Assembly (NCBI RefSeq): GCF_002970975.1
Contig: NZ_KZ672982.1
Location: forward strand, 310,001 to 374,000
Origin: Microbacterium halophytorum
GTDB taxonomy: Bacteria > Actinomycetota > Actinomycetes > Actinomycetales > Microbacteriaceae
DNA: 64,000 nt
Direction: 5' to 3'
In this document: piece by piece, positions 1 to 11,215 of the stretch
Numbering within the stretch: the first letter of the stretch is position 1
How the letters are laid out: each line of letters begins with the position of its first letter
The notes under the pieces: generated by a model
The model's database searches: none
What the model was told of the DNA's origin: nothing
The model's input: the letters and a program-made list of their open reading frames with translations, nothing else
Made by a program: the position numbers and the translations under genes

Positions 1-651
1 GTACGCCGGCAGCGCCGTGAAGCCCTCGATCGGCACGGGCACGATGATGCTCGACAGCTCGGGCCGCTCCGTCCCATCGGGCGCCTTCCGGTGCCCCGTG
101 ACGGCCGTGACGGTCACGACGCTCGTGATCGGCGTTCCCGAGTTGGTGATGAACTGCTTCGTCCCGTCGATGCGCCACTGGCCGTCCTCCAGCTCGGCCG
201 TGGTCCTCGTGCCTCCTGCGTCGGACCCCGCCTCGGCCTCCGTGAGGCCGAACGCCGCGAGGTTCTCGCCGCGCGCGAGCGACGGCAGGTGGGTGCGCTT
301 CTGCTCCTCGGTGCCGAAGCGATGGATGGGCATCGCTCCGAGCCCGAGGCCGGCCTCGAGGGTCACGGCGATCGACTGGTCGACGCGGGCGAGCTGTTCG
401 ACCGCGACGCACAGGTGCAGGTAGGACTTGCCCTGGCCGTCGTACTCCTCCGGCAGCGGCAACCCGAACAGGCCCATATCGCCCATCTGCCTGATGATCT
501 CGATCGGCAGCCGGCGCTGGGTGTCGTACTCGTAGGCCGCGGGCGCCACGACGTCGTCGGCGAAGTCGCGCACGCGTCGGGCGAGCTCCTGCAGTTCGGG
601 CTCGAGCGTCTCGGTCCCCTCGGCGGGGCTCGCTGCGGTGATGACGGTCAT
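1..651 (-). CDS. Acyl-CoA dehydrogenase (isovaleryl-CoA dehydrogenase-like), 3' end cut by window edge
   Basis: FAD flavoprotein that introduces the 2,3-double bond into an acyl-CoA. Only the first 217 residues are in the window; the reading frame is open to base 1. The FAD/substrate signature GLTEAEAGSDAGG is visible in the middle of the fragment, as in acyl-CoA dehydrogenases. The ATG is preceded by AAGGAG with 6 nt spacing. It lies 82 bp downstream of the CitE-like gene and is the last visible gene of the leucine-type operon. The matching mycobacterial operon carries fadE19 among these genes, so isovaleryl-CoA or a related branched acyl-CoA is the likely substrate. Substrate choice cannot be read from the sequence. 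Confidence 0.9.
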   Translation of the reverse strand, partial: MTVITAASPAEGTETLEPELQELARRVRDFADDVVAPAAYEYDTQRRLPIEIIRQMGDMGLFGLPLPEEYDGQGKSYLHLCVAVEQLARVDQSIAVTLEAGLGLGAMPIHRFGTEEQKRTHLPSLARGENLAAFGLTEAEAGSDAGGTRTTAELEDGQWRIDGTKQFITNSGTPITSVVTVTAVTGHRKAPDGTERPELSSIIVPVPIEGFTALPAY

Positions 652-733
652 GGCGTCTCCTTCGGTGTGCGGGGGCTCGTGGCCCCGCTCTCGGTGCTCG
701 CGGGGATGCGGCGAGCGCGTTCGGATGCACGGG

Positions 734-1555
734 TCATCGCGGCCCCGCGGCGTCGGCGGAATCGGCGCGGGCCAGGAGGGCGCGCGCGTGCCGCAGCACC
801 GGTTCGTCGACCATCGCGCCCTCGAAGCGGAACGCGCCGGGCGACGCTGCGGCGGCGGCGAGGACGCGCCTCGCCCACGCGATGCTGTCCTGGCCGGGGC
901 GGAACGCACTGCGGATGGCGGGCACGTGATCCGGATGGATGGCCGCCTTCGCACCGAAGCCGCTGGCGGCGGCGTCGATCGCCTCAGCCAGGCAGCCGTC
1001 GACGTCGGCGATGTCGAAGCGTACGGCGTCGATCGCGGTCTTCCCGAACGCGGCGGCGGCGAGCAGTACGCGGGATCGCGCGTGCACGGCCACGGCCCGA
1101 TACGTGCCGTCGTCACGGCGGCTGGAGGTGCCGCCCATCGAGGCGATCAGGTCCTCCGCGCCCCACATCAGGGCGACGACGCGGCGCTGTTCGGCGAACT
1201 GCTCCGCGCGCACCACCCCCGCGGCCGTCTCGCACAGGGCGATCACGTCGAGGCCGACGGGAACATCGATGTCGACCGCCGACGAGGCTTTCGGAACCAT
1301 CACGGTGCGGTAGCCCGCGGCGGCGACGGCCGCGAGGTCGGCCCGGCGGCCGACACCCGTGTTCACGCGCACGATGGTGCGCTCGGCGTCGAGGCGGCTC
1401 GAGGCGACGGCTTCCCGCGCGGCCTCTTTCCGCTCGGGCGCGACGCCGTCCTCGAGGTCGAGGATGACGGCGTCGGCCCGCTCAGCCGCCTTCGCGAAGC
1501 GGTCGGGGCGATCGCCGGGGCAGAACAGCAGCGCCGGCCCCATCCGGAAGCTCAT
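734..1555 (-). CDS. HpcH/HpaI aldolase/citrate lyase family protein (CitE-like acyl-CoA lyase)
   Basis: 273-aa TIM-barrel lyase of the CitE-like family, which cleaves 3-hydroxyacyl-CoA substrates using Mg2+. The N-terminus carries LLFCPGDRPDRF, followed by ILDLEDGVAPERK, which holds the metal and phosphate ligands, and later VMVPKAS and GAEDLIASMGG. The start at 1555 overlaps the MaoC gene stop by 4 bp (ATGA), so translation is probably coupled. In M. tuberculosis the syntenic Rv2498c acts as an HMG-CoA and citramalyl-CoA lyase in leucine and itaconate breakdown. The same role is inferred here from the operon. A longer in-frame upstream extension exists but runs inside the MaoC gene and is not credible. 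Confidence 0.85.
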   Translation of the reverse strand: MSFRMGPALLFCPGDRPDRFAKAAERADAVILDLEDGVAPERKEAAREAVASSRLDAERTIVRVNTGVGRRADLAAVAAAGYRTVMVPKASSAVDIDVPVGLDVIALCETAAGVVRAEQFAEQRRVVALMWGAEDLIASMGGTSSRRDDGTYRAVAVHARSRVLLAAAAFGKTAIDAVRFDIADVDGCLAEAIDAAASGFGAKAAIHPDHVPAIRSAFRPGQDSIAWARRVLAAAAASPGAFRFEGAMVDEPVLRHARALLARADSADAAGPR

Positions 1556-2021
1556 TCGGGCCTCCCCTGCATCAGCACCGCACGAACGGCCGTGGCGACG
1601 ACCTCGCCGCGCTGGTTGCAGCCCGTGTGCTCGAGCGTCACGATGCCCTGGCCCGGGCGTGAGGCCGACGGGCGCTTCTCGACGACGCGCGTCTCGCCGT
1701 ACAGGGTGTCGCCGTGGCGCATCGGCGCGGGGAACTCGACCTCGCGGAAGCCGAGGTTCGCCACGATCGTGCCGTTCGTCAGCTGTGCCGTGGACATGCC
1801 GACGATCGTCGCGAGCGTCATCATCGAGTTCACGAGCCGCTCGCCGAACTCCGTCTGCGCCGCCCAGTGGGCGTCGAGATGCAGCGCCTGGGTGTTCATC
1901 GTCAGGGTCGTGAACAGGACGTCGTCCGCTTCCGTCAGGGTGCGGCCGGGGCGGTGCTCGTAGACGGCGCCGAGCTCGAACTCCTCGAACCACAGCCCCC
2001 TCTGCGTGATGCGCTTCTCGG

Positions 2022-2025
<4 letters not shown>
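1552..2025 (-). CDS. MaoC-family hot-dog dehydratase
   Basis: 157-aa single hot-dog-fold protein of the MaoC/(R)-hydratase type. The central segment [13 protein letters not shown] corresponds to the region that carries the catalytic residues in this family, though the usual Asp-x-Asn-Pro-x-His is altered. It overlaps the genes on both sides by 4 bp, in the middle of the catabolic operon. The mycobacterial counterpart Rv2499c, beside the CitE-like lyase, hydrates itaconyl-CoA and methylglutaconyl-CoA. That function is inferred here by synteny, not proven by the sequence. Confidence 0.82.
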
Positions 2026-3955
<1,930 letters not shown>

Positions 3956-3956
<1 letters not shown>

Positions 3957-5563
3957 CACATCCGGAACACGCCGTAGCGCACGTCGGGGAGCGGCGCGCG
4001 GCCCGCTACGTCGAGGGCGAGGCCGATCACGCGGCGCGTGTCGGCGGGGTCGATGACGCCGTCGTCCCAGAGCCGCGCCGTCGAGTAGTAGGGCGAGCCC
4101 TGCCGCTCGTACTGCTCGCGGATCGGCGCCTCGAACGCGGCCTGCTCCTCGGCGCTCCACGTGCCGCCGCCGTGCTCGATGCCGTCGCGCCTGACGGTTG
4201 CGAGCACGCTCGCGGCCTGCTGCCCGCCCATCACCGACACGCGGGCGTTGGGCCACAGCCAGAGGAATCGAGGGTCGTAGGCGCGGCCGCACATCGAGTA
4301 GGTTCCGGCGCCGAAGGAACCGCCGACCACGACCGTGAGCTTCGGCACGCGCGCGCACGACACGGCGGTCACCATCTTCGCGCCGTGCTTGGCGATGCCC
4401 CCTCGCTCGTACTCGCCGCCGACCATGAAGCCGGCGATGTTCTGCAGGAACACGAGTGGGACGCCGCGCTTGTCGCAGAGCTCGATGAAGTGCGCGCCCT
4501 TCTGCGCGCTCTCGCTGAACAGGACGCCGTTGTTGGCGATGATGCCGACCGGATGCCCGTAGACGCTCGCGAAGCCCGTCACGAGGGTCGTGCCGAAGCC
4601 GGCCTTGAACTCGTGGAAGGCGCTGTCGTCGACGACGCGCGCGATCACCTCGCGCGCGTCGTACGGCGTCTGCAGGTCGGTCGGGATCGCGGCGTACAGC
4701 GAAGCCGGGTCGACGGCGGGCTCCGCCGGCTCTCCGACGGCCCACGGCGGGTCGGGATCCGCCGGCAGCGTCGCGACGATGTCGCGCACGATCCGCAGCG
4801 CGTGCTCATCGTCGTCTGCGAGGTGGTCGGCGACCCCCGACACGGTCGCATGGAGCTCGCCCCCTCCCAGCTCCTCCGCCGTGACCTCCTCTCCCGTCGC
4901 GGCCTTGACGAGCGGCGGGCCGCCCAGGAAGATCGTGCCCTGCTCCGCCACGATCACCGTCTCGTCGCTCATGGCGGGCACGTACGCGCCGCCGGCGGTC
5001 GACGACCCCATGACGCACGCGATCTGCGGGATTCCGGCGGCGCTCATGGTCGCTTGGTTGTAGAAGATGCGCCCGAAATGCTCCCTGTCAGGGAACACCT
5101 CGTCCTGCATCGGCAGGTACGCGCCCCCCGAGTCGACGAGGTAGACGCACGGCAGGCGGTTCTCGCGCGCGACATCCTGCGCCCTCAGGTGCTTCTTCAC
5201 GGTGAGGGGGAAGTACGTACCGCCCTTCACGGTCGCGTCGTTCGCGACGACGAGGCAGCGGCGGCCCGACACCGTGCCGATGCCGGCGATGACGCCCGCG
5301 GACGGGGCGTCGCCGCCGTAACAGCCGTCGGCGGCGAGCGGAGCGAGCTCGAGAAACGGGCTGCCGACGTCGAGGAGGCGGTCGACGCGCTCGCGGGGCA
5401 GGAGCTTGCCGCGCGCGACGTGGCGCTCCCTGGCGGCAGTCGGGCCCCCGCGCGCGGCCTCGGCGAGCCGCGCGCGGAGCTCGTCCACGAGCGCGCGCAT
5501 CGCCGCGGCGCGCCGCTCGCCCTCGGGCGCCGCCTCGTCGACCGACGTCGTCAGTTGTTCCAT
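3956..5563 (-). CDS. Acyl-CoA carboxylase carboxyltransferase (beta) subunit
   Basis: 535-aa carboxyltransferase with two crotonase-like halves; it transfers CO2 from carboxybiotin to an acyl-CoA. The segments [51 protein letters not shown] and [18 protein letters not shown] are typical of methylcrotonyl/acyl-CoA CT subunits. The ATG at 5563 has AGGAGG directly against it, which is unusually close. An in-frame GTG at 5572 overlaps the E2 stop as GTGA and is an equally plausible coupled start. It pairs with the downstream alpha subunit. Confidence 0.92.
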
Positions 5564-5568
5564 CCTCC

Positions 5569-6732
5569 TCACCCCCGCACCAGCGCGAGACCGGGGCGCT
5601 CCAGCAGCGCGCCGGTCTCGGTGAGGAATCCGCTCGCCTCCCTGCCGTCCATGACGCGGTGGTCGAACGACACCGTCAGCGTGCACACGTTGCGCAGGGC
5701 CACGGCGCCGTCGTGCTCGTGCGGTGCGCGGCGCACGGCCCCGACGGCGACGATCGCCGACTGGCCTGGGTTCAGGATCGGTACACCGCCGTCGACGCCG
5801 AACACGCCGACGTTCGACACCGTGATCGTGGAGCTCGTGAGGAGGGACGGCCCGATACTGCCGTCGCGCGCCGCGGCGGCGCGCTCGGCGATCGCCGCGG
5901 TCAGCTCCGCGGCGTCGAGCCGATCGGCATCGTCCACGCTCGCGACGACCAGTCCTCGGTCGGTCGCCACGGCGACCCCCAGGTTCACGCCCGCGTGGAA
6001 CTCGATTTCGCCCGCGTCGTCGTGGAAGCTCGCGTTCGCGCCGGGGGTGCGCCCCGCGGCGATCACGACGGCGCGACAGGCGGCGCCGAAGAAGGACGGC
6101 GCCGCGTCGTCGCCGCGCAGCTCGTCGACCAGGCGCAGCGTCTCCGTGACGTCGACCGTGAGGAAGCAGGATGCCTGCGGCGCCGTGAAAGCCGAGGCGA
6201 CCATCGCCTCGGCGGTGCGCCGGCGCAGCCCGGCGACGCGTTCCCTGTGGGACGCGCGCGGCCCGGCGGCCCCTGCCCCCGACCGGGCGGGCTCCTCTCG
6301 GGAGAAGGGCTCCTGCGCGAAGGTGCGCGCCTTCCGCTTCGGCCGCTTCGCGCCCGCGACCTCCACGGAGCCGACCAGCACCGCGACCTTCCCGCCGGAT
6401 GCGTCGCCCGCCGCTTCCTCCTGCTCCCCCTCCGCCTCGCCGCGGTCCGATCGCTCGGGCTCGTCACCCCGATCGTCGCTGGCGCCCCCGCCCGCTGCGA
6501 GGTCGAAGTCGACGATCGGGGCCCCTACCTCGACGGTGTCGCCGGCGCCGGCGCGGAGCCTCGCCACGACGCCCGCGTGCGGGCTCGGCAGGTCGACGAC
6601 GGCCTTCGCCGTCTCGACCTCGGCGAGCACGTCGCCCCACGCGACCGTGTCGCCCTCCGCGACCCGCCACTCGACGATCGTGCTCTCGGTGAGCCCCTCG
6701 CCGAGATCCGGGAGCCGGAACGTCGTGCTCAT
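5569..6732 (-). CDS. bkdC: Branched-chain 2-oxoacid dehydrogenase E2 (lipoyl acyltransferase) lacking the subunit-binding domain
   Basis: 387-aa E2 acyltransferase. The lipoyl domain (about residues 4-78) has the modified lysine in [11 protein letters not shown] (K43). The catalytic domain begins near [15 protein letters not shown] at about residue 163 and carries the active-site motif DHRVMDG (H358, D362). The 80-residue linker between them is acidic then basic and contains no peripheral subunit-binding domain: there is no VRKLA-x-E-x-GVDL or GTGP-x-G-x-IT sequence. The M. tuberculosis homologue BkdC (Rv2495c) has this domain. The gene overlaps E1-beta by 4 bp and the frame is unbroken, so a deletion during evolution is the simplest reading. 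Confidence 0.9.
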   Translation of the reverse strand: MSTTFRLPDLGEGLTESTIVEWRVAEGDTVAWGDVLAEVETAKAVVDLPSPHAGVVARLRAGAGDTVEVGAPIVDFDLAAGGGASDDRGDEPERSDRGEAEGEQEEAAGDASGGKVAVLVGSVEVAGAKRPKRKARTFAQEPFSREEPARSGAGAAGPRASHRERVAGLRRRTAEAMVASAFTAPQASCFLTVDVTETLRLVDELRGDDAAPSFFGAACRAVVIAAGRTPGANASFHDDAGEIEFHAGVNLGVAVATDRGLVVASVDDADRLDAAELTAAIAERAAAARDGSIGPSLLTSSTITVSNVGVFGVDGGVPILNPGQSAIVAVGAVRRAPHEHDGAVALRNVCTLTVSFDHRVMDGREASGFLTETGALLERPGLALVRG

Positions 6733-7745
6733 CGCGCACCCCCCGCGATCGCGAGGCCTGTGCGCGAAGACCAGCGCCCGAGCGATCTGTCGACGGCGTC
6801 GAGGACGCGGTCGAGGCTCGGCAGGTAGTCGGCCTCGAGCGCCGACGGCGGGTAAGGCGTGTCGTAGGCCGTCACTCGCTCCGGAGCCGCCCTCAGCGCG
6901 TCGAACGCGCGCTCGACCACACTGGCGATGAGCTCGCTCGCCACCGACGCCTCGGCCGGCGCCTCGTGCACGACGACCAGGCGGCCCGTGCGCGAGACGC
7001 TCTCGACGACCGCATCGATGTCGAGCGGCGAGATCGAACGCAGGTCGATCACCTCGATCTCGATCCCCTCGTCGGCTGCGGCGAGCGCGGCATCGAGCAC
7101 GGTCCGGACGGCCGGCCCGTAGCACGCGACCGTGACGTCGCGCCCGCGGGCGAGCACCGCGGCGTCATCGAGGCCGGCGATCCGCCCGGTATCGACGTCG
7201 CCCTTGTCCCAGTAGCGGGCCTTCGGCTCGAAGAACACGACGGGGTCGTCGCTCGTGACGGCCGCACGCATGGTCGAATACGCCTCCTGCGGCGTCGAGG
7301 CCGTCACGACGCGGAGGCCAGGCGTGTGGGCGAAGTACGACTCGGGCGACTCCGCGTGGTGCTCGACCGAGCCGATGCGGCCGCCGTACGGGATCCGGAT
7401 CGTCAGGGGCATCCGGACGACGCCCCGCGTTCTGTAGTGCAACCGGGCGACCTGGGCGACGATCTGGTCGAACGCCGGGTAGACGAAGCCGTCGAACTGG
7501 ATCTCGACGACGGGCCGGTAGCCGCGGTAGGCCATGCCGACGGCGGTTCCGACGATCGCGGATTCCGCGAGCGGCGAGTCGATCACACGGGCGGTGCCGA
7601 AGCGCTCCTGCAGTCCATCGGTGACGCGGAAGACTCCGCCGAGACGGCCGATGTCCTCGCCCATCAGCACGACTCTGTCGTCCGCGGCGAGCGCGTCGCC
7701 CAGCGCGCGGCCGATCGCCTTGGCGAGCGTGAGCTGCTCGGTCAT
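6729..7745 (-). CDS. bkdB: Branched-chain 2-oxoacid dehydrogenase E1 beta subunit
   Basis: 338-aa transketolase-like beta subunit that, with E1 alpha, decarboxylates branched-chain 2-oxoacids using thiamine diphosphate and acylates the E2 lipoyl group. Typical segments are MGEDIGRLGGVFRVT, VIDSPLAESAIVGTAVGMA, EIQFDGFVYPAFDQI and EHHAESPESYFAHTPGL. It overlaps both E1 alpha and E2 by 4 bp (ATGA), so the three components are translated in order. No E3 (dihydrolipoamide dehydrogenase) gene is in the window. Confidence 0.93.
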   Translation of the reverse strand: MTEQLTLAKAIGRALGDALAADDRVVLMGEDIGRLGGVFRVTDGLQERFGTARVIDSPLAESAIVGTAVGMAYRGYRPVVEIQFDGFVYPAFDQIVAQVARLHYRTRGVVRMPLTIRIPYGGRIGSVEHHAESPESYFAHTPGLRVVTASTPQEAYSTMRAAVTSDDPVVFFEPKARYWDKGDVDTGRIAGLDDAAVLARGRDVTVACYGPAVRTVLDAALAAADEGIEIEVIDLRSISPLDIDAVVESVSRTGRLVVVHEAPAEASVASELIASVVERAFDALRAAPERVTAYDTPYPPSALEADYLPSLDRVLDAVDRSLGRWSSRTGLAIAGGAR

Positions 7746-8860
7746 CGATCCCCCTCGATGCTCGCGGAGAACGCGCGGTGCTCGGCGCGCTGGCGCTCGA
7801 GGCGCCTCGTCGGTCCCGTGAAGACGTGGTCGAACATCGCGTCCGTCGCAGGAACAGGGATCGCGGTGACGGCCGTGCGCAGCTCGCGCGCCACCTGATC
7901 GCAGCGCACCTGGGCCTCCTCGCGCACGCGGTCCTCGCGGGCGCCGGCCCCGCCGAGGTGCCGCAGCAGCCGATCGAGCGGATCCTTGCCGCGCCATGCC
8001 GCGACCTCCTCGTCGTCGCGGTATCGCGTCGGATCGTCGGTCGTGGTGTGCGGCCCGACGCGGTACGTCACGGCCTCGACGAAGGTCGGCCCTCCCCCGC
8101 GGCGGGCGCGCTGCAGCGCGATTCGGGTCGCGGCCAGCACAGCGAGGACGTCGTTGCCGTCGACGCGCAGTGCCGGGATGCCGAAGCCGATCGCCCGCGC
8201 GGCCAGCGGTGAACGCGACTGCACGCTCACGGGTTCCGAGATCGCGTACTGGTTGTTCTGGCAGAAGAGCACGACGGGCGCGCGGAACGCACTGGCGAAC
8301 ACCATCGCTTCGTTCGCGTCGCCCTCGCTCGTCGCACCGTCGCCGAAGTACGCGATCGCCGCATCGTCGCCCCCGTCCATCCGGATGCCCATTGCGTATC
8401 CCGCGGCGTGCAGCGTCTGCGCGCCGATGATGATCTGCGGCGTCGCCATGCCTCGTTCGTACGGGTCCCACCCGGACTGGGTCGTGCCGCGCCAGACGGC
8501 GAGCAGCTCGTCGAGACCGACGCCGCGCATCAGGGCGACCCCGTGCTCCCGGTAGCTGCTGAACACGAAGTCGGTCCCGCGCAGGGCGCGCGCCGAGCCC
8601 ACCTGTGCGGCCTCCTGGCCGAGCGACGGCGGCCACAGCACGAGCTCCCCCTGCCGCGTGAGGGCGAACGCCTCCTCGTCGACGCGGCGGGCGATCGCCA
8701 TGTCGACGTACAGGTCGGTGAGCATCGTCTCGTCGACGTCGGCGAGGTGGCCGTCGAGGACGGCGCTCGGGCACCGTGTGCCCGAATCGTCGAGAGCGAC
8801 GAGCGGATCGTCGAGGCCCGCCGAGTGCTCGGCGGCTCGCGCGGATACAGCGGTCGACAT
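7742..8860 (-). CDS. bkdA: Branched-chain 2-oxoacid dehydrogenase E1 alpha subunit
   Basis: 372-aa thiamine-diphosphate-binding E1 alpha. The TPP motif runs from YFGDGATSEGD to FCQNNQYAIS (GDG...NN), and YRVGPHTTTDDPTRYR is the phosphorylation-loop equivalent. The ATG at 8860 is chosen because it has a perfect AGGAGG with 7 nt spacing. An open frame continues upstream to 9115 but would bypass this site and read through the leader mini-ORF region. First structural gene of the catabolic operon. Confidence 0.93.
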   Translation of the reverse strand: MSTAVSARAAEHSAGLDDPLVALDDSGTRCPSAVLDGHLADVDETMLTDLYVDMAIARRVDEEAFALTRQGELVLWPPSLGQEAAQVGSARALRGTDFVFSSYREHGVALMRGVGLDELLAVWRGTTQSGWDPYERGMATPQIIIGAQTLHAAGYAMGIRMDGGDDAAIAYFGDGATSEGDANEAMVFASAFRAPVVLFCQNNQYAISEPVSVQSRSPLAARAIGFGIPALRVDGNDVLAVLAATRIALQRARRGGGPTFVEAVTYRVGPHTTTDDPTRYRDDEEVAAWRGKDPLDRLLRHLGGAGAREDRVREEAQVRCDQVARELRTAVTAIPVPATDAMFDHVFTGPTRRLERQRAEHRAFSASIEGDR

Positions 8861-8925
8861 GGCGGAACCTCCTCGTTCCCGCGCCTCGTGAGCGCGTCGT
8901 CCGGCCCGTGGTGGGGCCCTGAACA

Positions 8926-8988
8926 TCACGGTACGGCCGCCGCGCACTCCGAGCAATACCCACGCCCGAACATGAGCAGAGTGCACAT
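8926..8988 (-). CDS. Putative 20-aa CxxC leader peptide or microprotein
   Basis: A 20-codon ORF, MCTLLMFGRGYCSECAAAVP, in the leader of the bkd/acc operon, ending 65 nt before the E1 alpha start. Its ATG is preceded by AGGAGG with 7-8 nt spacing, as good as any Shine-Dalgarno in the window, so it is likely translated. Three of 20 residues are Cys, two in a CSEC (CxxC) arrangement. A second in-frame ATG is at codon 6. It may be a regulatory leader peptide, as polycysteine upstream ORFs are for cysteine-responsive attenuation in mycobacteria, or a small metal-binding protein. Function unknown. Confidence 0.5.
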   Translation of the reverse strand: MCTLLMFGRGYCSECAAAVP

Positions 8989-9250
8989 GGCAGGCCCTCC
9001 TGTCCAGGCCCGGCCCGCCCGGAAGGGTTTGATCTCCGTCCGCGAGCGGATGCGATCGATGCATTCTGCTCATCGCCTGAGCCCCGACCGTTCGCAGGGC
9101 GGATGAACCGGGCACGCCGGCGGGGCGTGCAGCCGTGCGCGCTCATCGATCTGTGCGCGATCCGCCCCGTGCCCTGGCGCACGGACGATCGGACCGCACG
9201 GCTCGTCCAGCGCCCGCGGCCATTCGGCGGACCGTGCGCCCCAGGGAACA

Positions 9251-9287
9251 CGGAAGGCCCGGAACCGATACGGTTCCGGGCCTTCCG
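9251..9287. terminator. Perfect 16-bp hairpin
   Basis: Arms 9251-9266 and 9272-9287 are perfectly complementary around the 5-nt loop GATAC. It lies between the tRNA-Ala terminator and the bkd operon leader. There is no strong T-run on either side, as is usual for terminators in GC-rich actinobacteria. Confidence 0.65.
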
Positions 9288-9311
9288 GCCTGTCTCAACA
9301 CAGGAACGAGA

Positions 9312-9333
9312 AGATCCCCGCATGCGGGGATCT
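9312..9333 (-). terminator. tRNA-Ala terminator hairpin
   Basis: 9-bp stem (AGATCCCCG against CGGGGATCT) with a CATG loop, starting 6 nt after the 3' end of tRNA-Ala on the minus strand and followed by the pyrimidine-rich TCTCGTTCC. Confidence 0.7.
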
Positions 9334-9339
9334 CTGCAG

Positions 9340-9412
9340 TGGACCCAGCGGGACTCGAACCCGCGACCCCCTGCATGCCATGCAGGTGCGCTACCAGCTG
9401 CGCCATGGGCCC
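9340..9412 (-). tRNA. tRNA-Ala (GGC)
   Basis: 73-nt cloverleaf. The acceptor stem GGGCCCA pairs with TGGGTCC and is followed by discriminator A. The D arm is GCGCAGCTGGTAGCGC, the anticodon stem CCTGC/GCAGG holds the loop ATGGCAT (anticodon GGC), and the T loop is TTCGAGT. CCA is not encoded. It reads GCC codons, the major Ala codon in this GC-rich genome. Confidence 0.95.
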
Positions 9413-9485
9413 TTGCTCGCTCCCCCGGGGCTCCCGGGGCAACTCAATAAGCTTACAACACCTGATCGAGCCGAGCGAAATCGGC

Positions 9486-9887
9486 CTACGCCCCGGGCGT
9501 GCCGCCTGCCTGGGCCGCGGCACCCGGCTGTTCCGGGAGCTCGAACGGCACCGTCGGGCAGTCCTTCCAGAGCCGCTCGAGCGCGTAGAACTCGCGCTCC
9601 TCCTCGTGGAACACGTGCGCGACGAGGTCGCCGAAATCGAGCAGGATCCAGCGGGACTCCGCCCGGCCCTCGCGCCGCAGGCGCTTGTGGCCAGCCTCGA
9701 TCATCTTGTCTTCGATCTCGTCGGCGATCGCTGCGACGTTGCGCTCGCTGCGGCCCGTCGCGAGCAGGAAGACGTCGACGAGCGGCATCGGCTCCGAGAC
9801 GTCGAGCGCGACCAGGTCGGTGCCGCCCTTGGAATCGGCGGCGGTCGCTGCGACCTGAAGCATGTCGAGCGTTTCGGCAGATGTCAT
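9486..9887 (-). CDS. rsfS: Ribosomal silencing factor RsfS
   Basis: 133-aa RsfS/Iojap family protein that binds ribosomal protein uL14 and blocks joining of the 30S and 50S subunits when nutrients are scarce. Family features are ALDVSEPMPLVDVFLLATGRSERNV near the N-terminus (split here around residues 28-52) and RWILLDFGDLVAHVFH. The C-terminus is an Ala/Gly/Pro-rich tail. Last gene of a run small membrane protein - nadD - PLTR membrane protein - rsfS; the nadD-rsfS association is widespread in bacteria. Confidence 0.95.
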   Translation of the reverse strand: MTSAETLDMLQVAATAADSKGGTDLVALDVSEPMPLVDVFLLATGRSERNVAAIADEIEDKMIEAGHKRLRREGRAESRWILLDFGDLVAHVFHEEEREFYALERLWKDCPTVPFELPEQPGAAAQAGGTPGA

Positions 9888-9919
9888 CTGTGGGGGTCTC
9901 CAGGGGTTCGTGGGGAGGG

Positions 9920-11215
9920 TCAGTTGAGCTGGCCGGTCGCGAAGACGTACACGACGACGCCGATGAGGGCGAGGCCGAGCACGCCGGCGGTGATGCCCAG
10001 CGCGAGCATGAGGCCGCGGTTCTTCTCGGGTGCGGGCGGCCGGATGACGTCGCCCGGCGCCTTCGATGTGCTGACGGCGCGCGACGCAGCGATCGGCGTG
10101 GGCGACGAGTGCTCGGGGAGCTCACCGTCGATGAGCACGTCGTCGACGTCCTTGCCGTCGGTGGTCCCCTTCGCGGCACCGTGGGCTCCGAGGCCCTCGG
10201 GCAGGCTGTGCGAGCTGGTCATGATCAGTTCGCCGGTCGCGGTGATCGGCGCGCTCAGCGCGGCCGCACCCGGCATGTCCTTCAGGATCAGCGAGGACGT
10301 GTTCCCGGCCGTAGATCCGCTGCTGTCCTGCGAGAGGCTGTACGCCTCGGCGGCGATCTCGCCGGTGCCGGGGCCGGGAGCGTCGCCGTCCGCCGGCGCC
10401 TCGCCCTTCGCCTCCCGGCTCTTCGCCTCTCGTCGCGCCGCCGCCTCGCGCTCGGCCTGCTCGCGCTCCGCCCTCTGTCGCTCCTCGGCCTGCTGGAACA
10501 CCGCGGCACCGAAGCTGGAGCCCACCTGCGGGCGATCGCCCGCTTCCGACAGATCATCGGCCTTCGCCGCCGCGGCCTTCGCCGGGGTCGGCTGCCCCGC
10601 TGGCGCCTGTGCCGACTGCACGTCGTCCGCCGATTCGTCCTGCCGCGGCGCGGGTGCTGGCTTCGACTGCTTCTTCGCGGCCTTCTTCAGCGCGCCCGGT
10701 TCGGCGGGCGCGCCCTCGGCCTCCGCCGCTTCGTCCTGCTCGGCCTCGCGCAGAGCACGGCTTGCCCACGATTCCGCGGCGGGAGCACCGGCCTTGTCGC
10801 CGGGTGCGGCGGCCGGCGCGTCGTCGGCGGGCTCCTCCGCGGCCGTGTCGTCGCGCTGCGCGCTCTCGAACCCGGCGGGGAGCACGACGTGCGGCTGCTC
10901 GTCGACGCCCGCATCCGGCACGACGGGGATCTGGTTCGTCGCGATGCGGCGGGCGCGCGCCTGCTTGCGCGTGAGCGGCTGCTCGGCGTCGCTCTCCGAG
11001 GCAGGGCCTTCGGCCGCCCCGCTCGTCGGGGCATCCGGAGCCTTCGGAGCCGCGTCGCCCTCGGCGGCCGCCGGCCCGACGGGCTCAGGTGCGTCGCTCG
11101 ACGCGCCGGAAGCCGGCGTGCTCTCGGTGTCTTCCTCGGTGATGACCGGGAGCTGGCCGGTGCGGCGCAGTTCCTTCAGCTGGCGCCTCGTCAGCGGCTG
11201 ATCAGGGTTGCTCAT
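9920..11215 (-). CDS. Single-pass membrane protein with PLTR repeats, function unknown
   Basis: 431 aa, not recognised as a characterised family. The N-terminal part holds two copies of a basic motif, [18 protein letters not shown] (residues ~6-23) and [19 protein letters not shown] (~78-96). A long Ala/Glu/Pro-rich low-complexity region follows, including a charged [16 protein letters not shown] stretch likely to be coiled coil. One hydrophobic segment near the C-terminus ([18 protein letters not shown], ~404-425) should anchor it with the bulk in the cytoplasm. The start overlaps the nadD stop (ATGA). It sits between nadD and rsfS, a position often occupied by LytR or membrane proteins in actinobacteria. 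Confidence 0.8.
   Translation of the reverse strand: MSNPDQPLTRRQLKELRRTGQLPVITEEDTESTPASGASSDAPEPVGPAAAEGDAAPKAPDAPTSGAAEGPASESDAEQPLTRKQARARRIATNQIPVVPDAGVDEQPHVVLPAGFESAQRDDTAAEEPADDAPAAAPGDKAGAPAAESWASRALREAEQDEAAEAEGAPAEPGALKKAAKKQSKPAPAPRQDESADDVQSAQAPAGQPTPAKAAAAKADDLSEAGDRPQVGSSFGAAVFQQAEERQRAEREQAEREAAARREAKSREAKGEAPADGDAPGPGTGEIAAEAYSLSQDSSGSTAGNTSSLILKDMPGAAALSAPITATGELIMTSSHSLPEGLGAHGAAKGTTDGKDVDDVLIDGELPEHSSPTPIAASRAVSTSKAPGDVIRPPAPEKNRGLMLALGITAGVLGLALIGVVVYVFATGQLN

Noticed and set aside
8861..9115. Upstream in-frame extension of E1 alpha
   Set aside because: The ATG at 8860 has an ideal AGGAGG, the extension has no family similarity and covers the separate mini-ORF in another frame.
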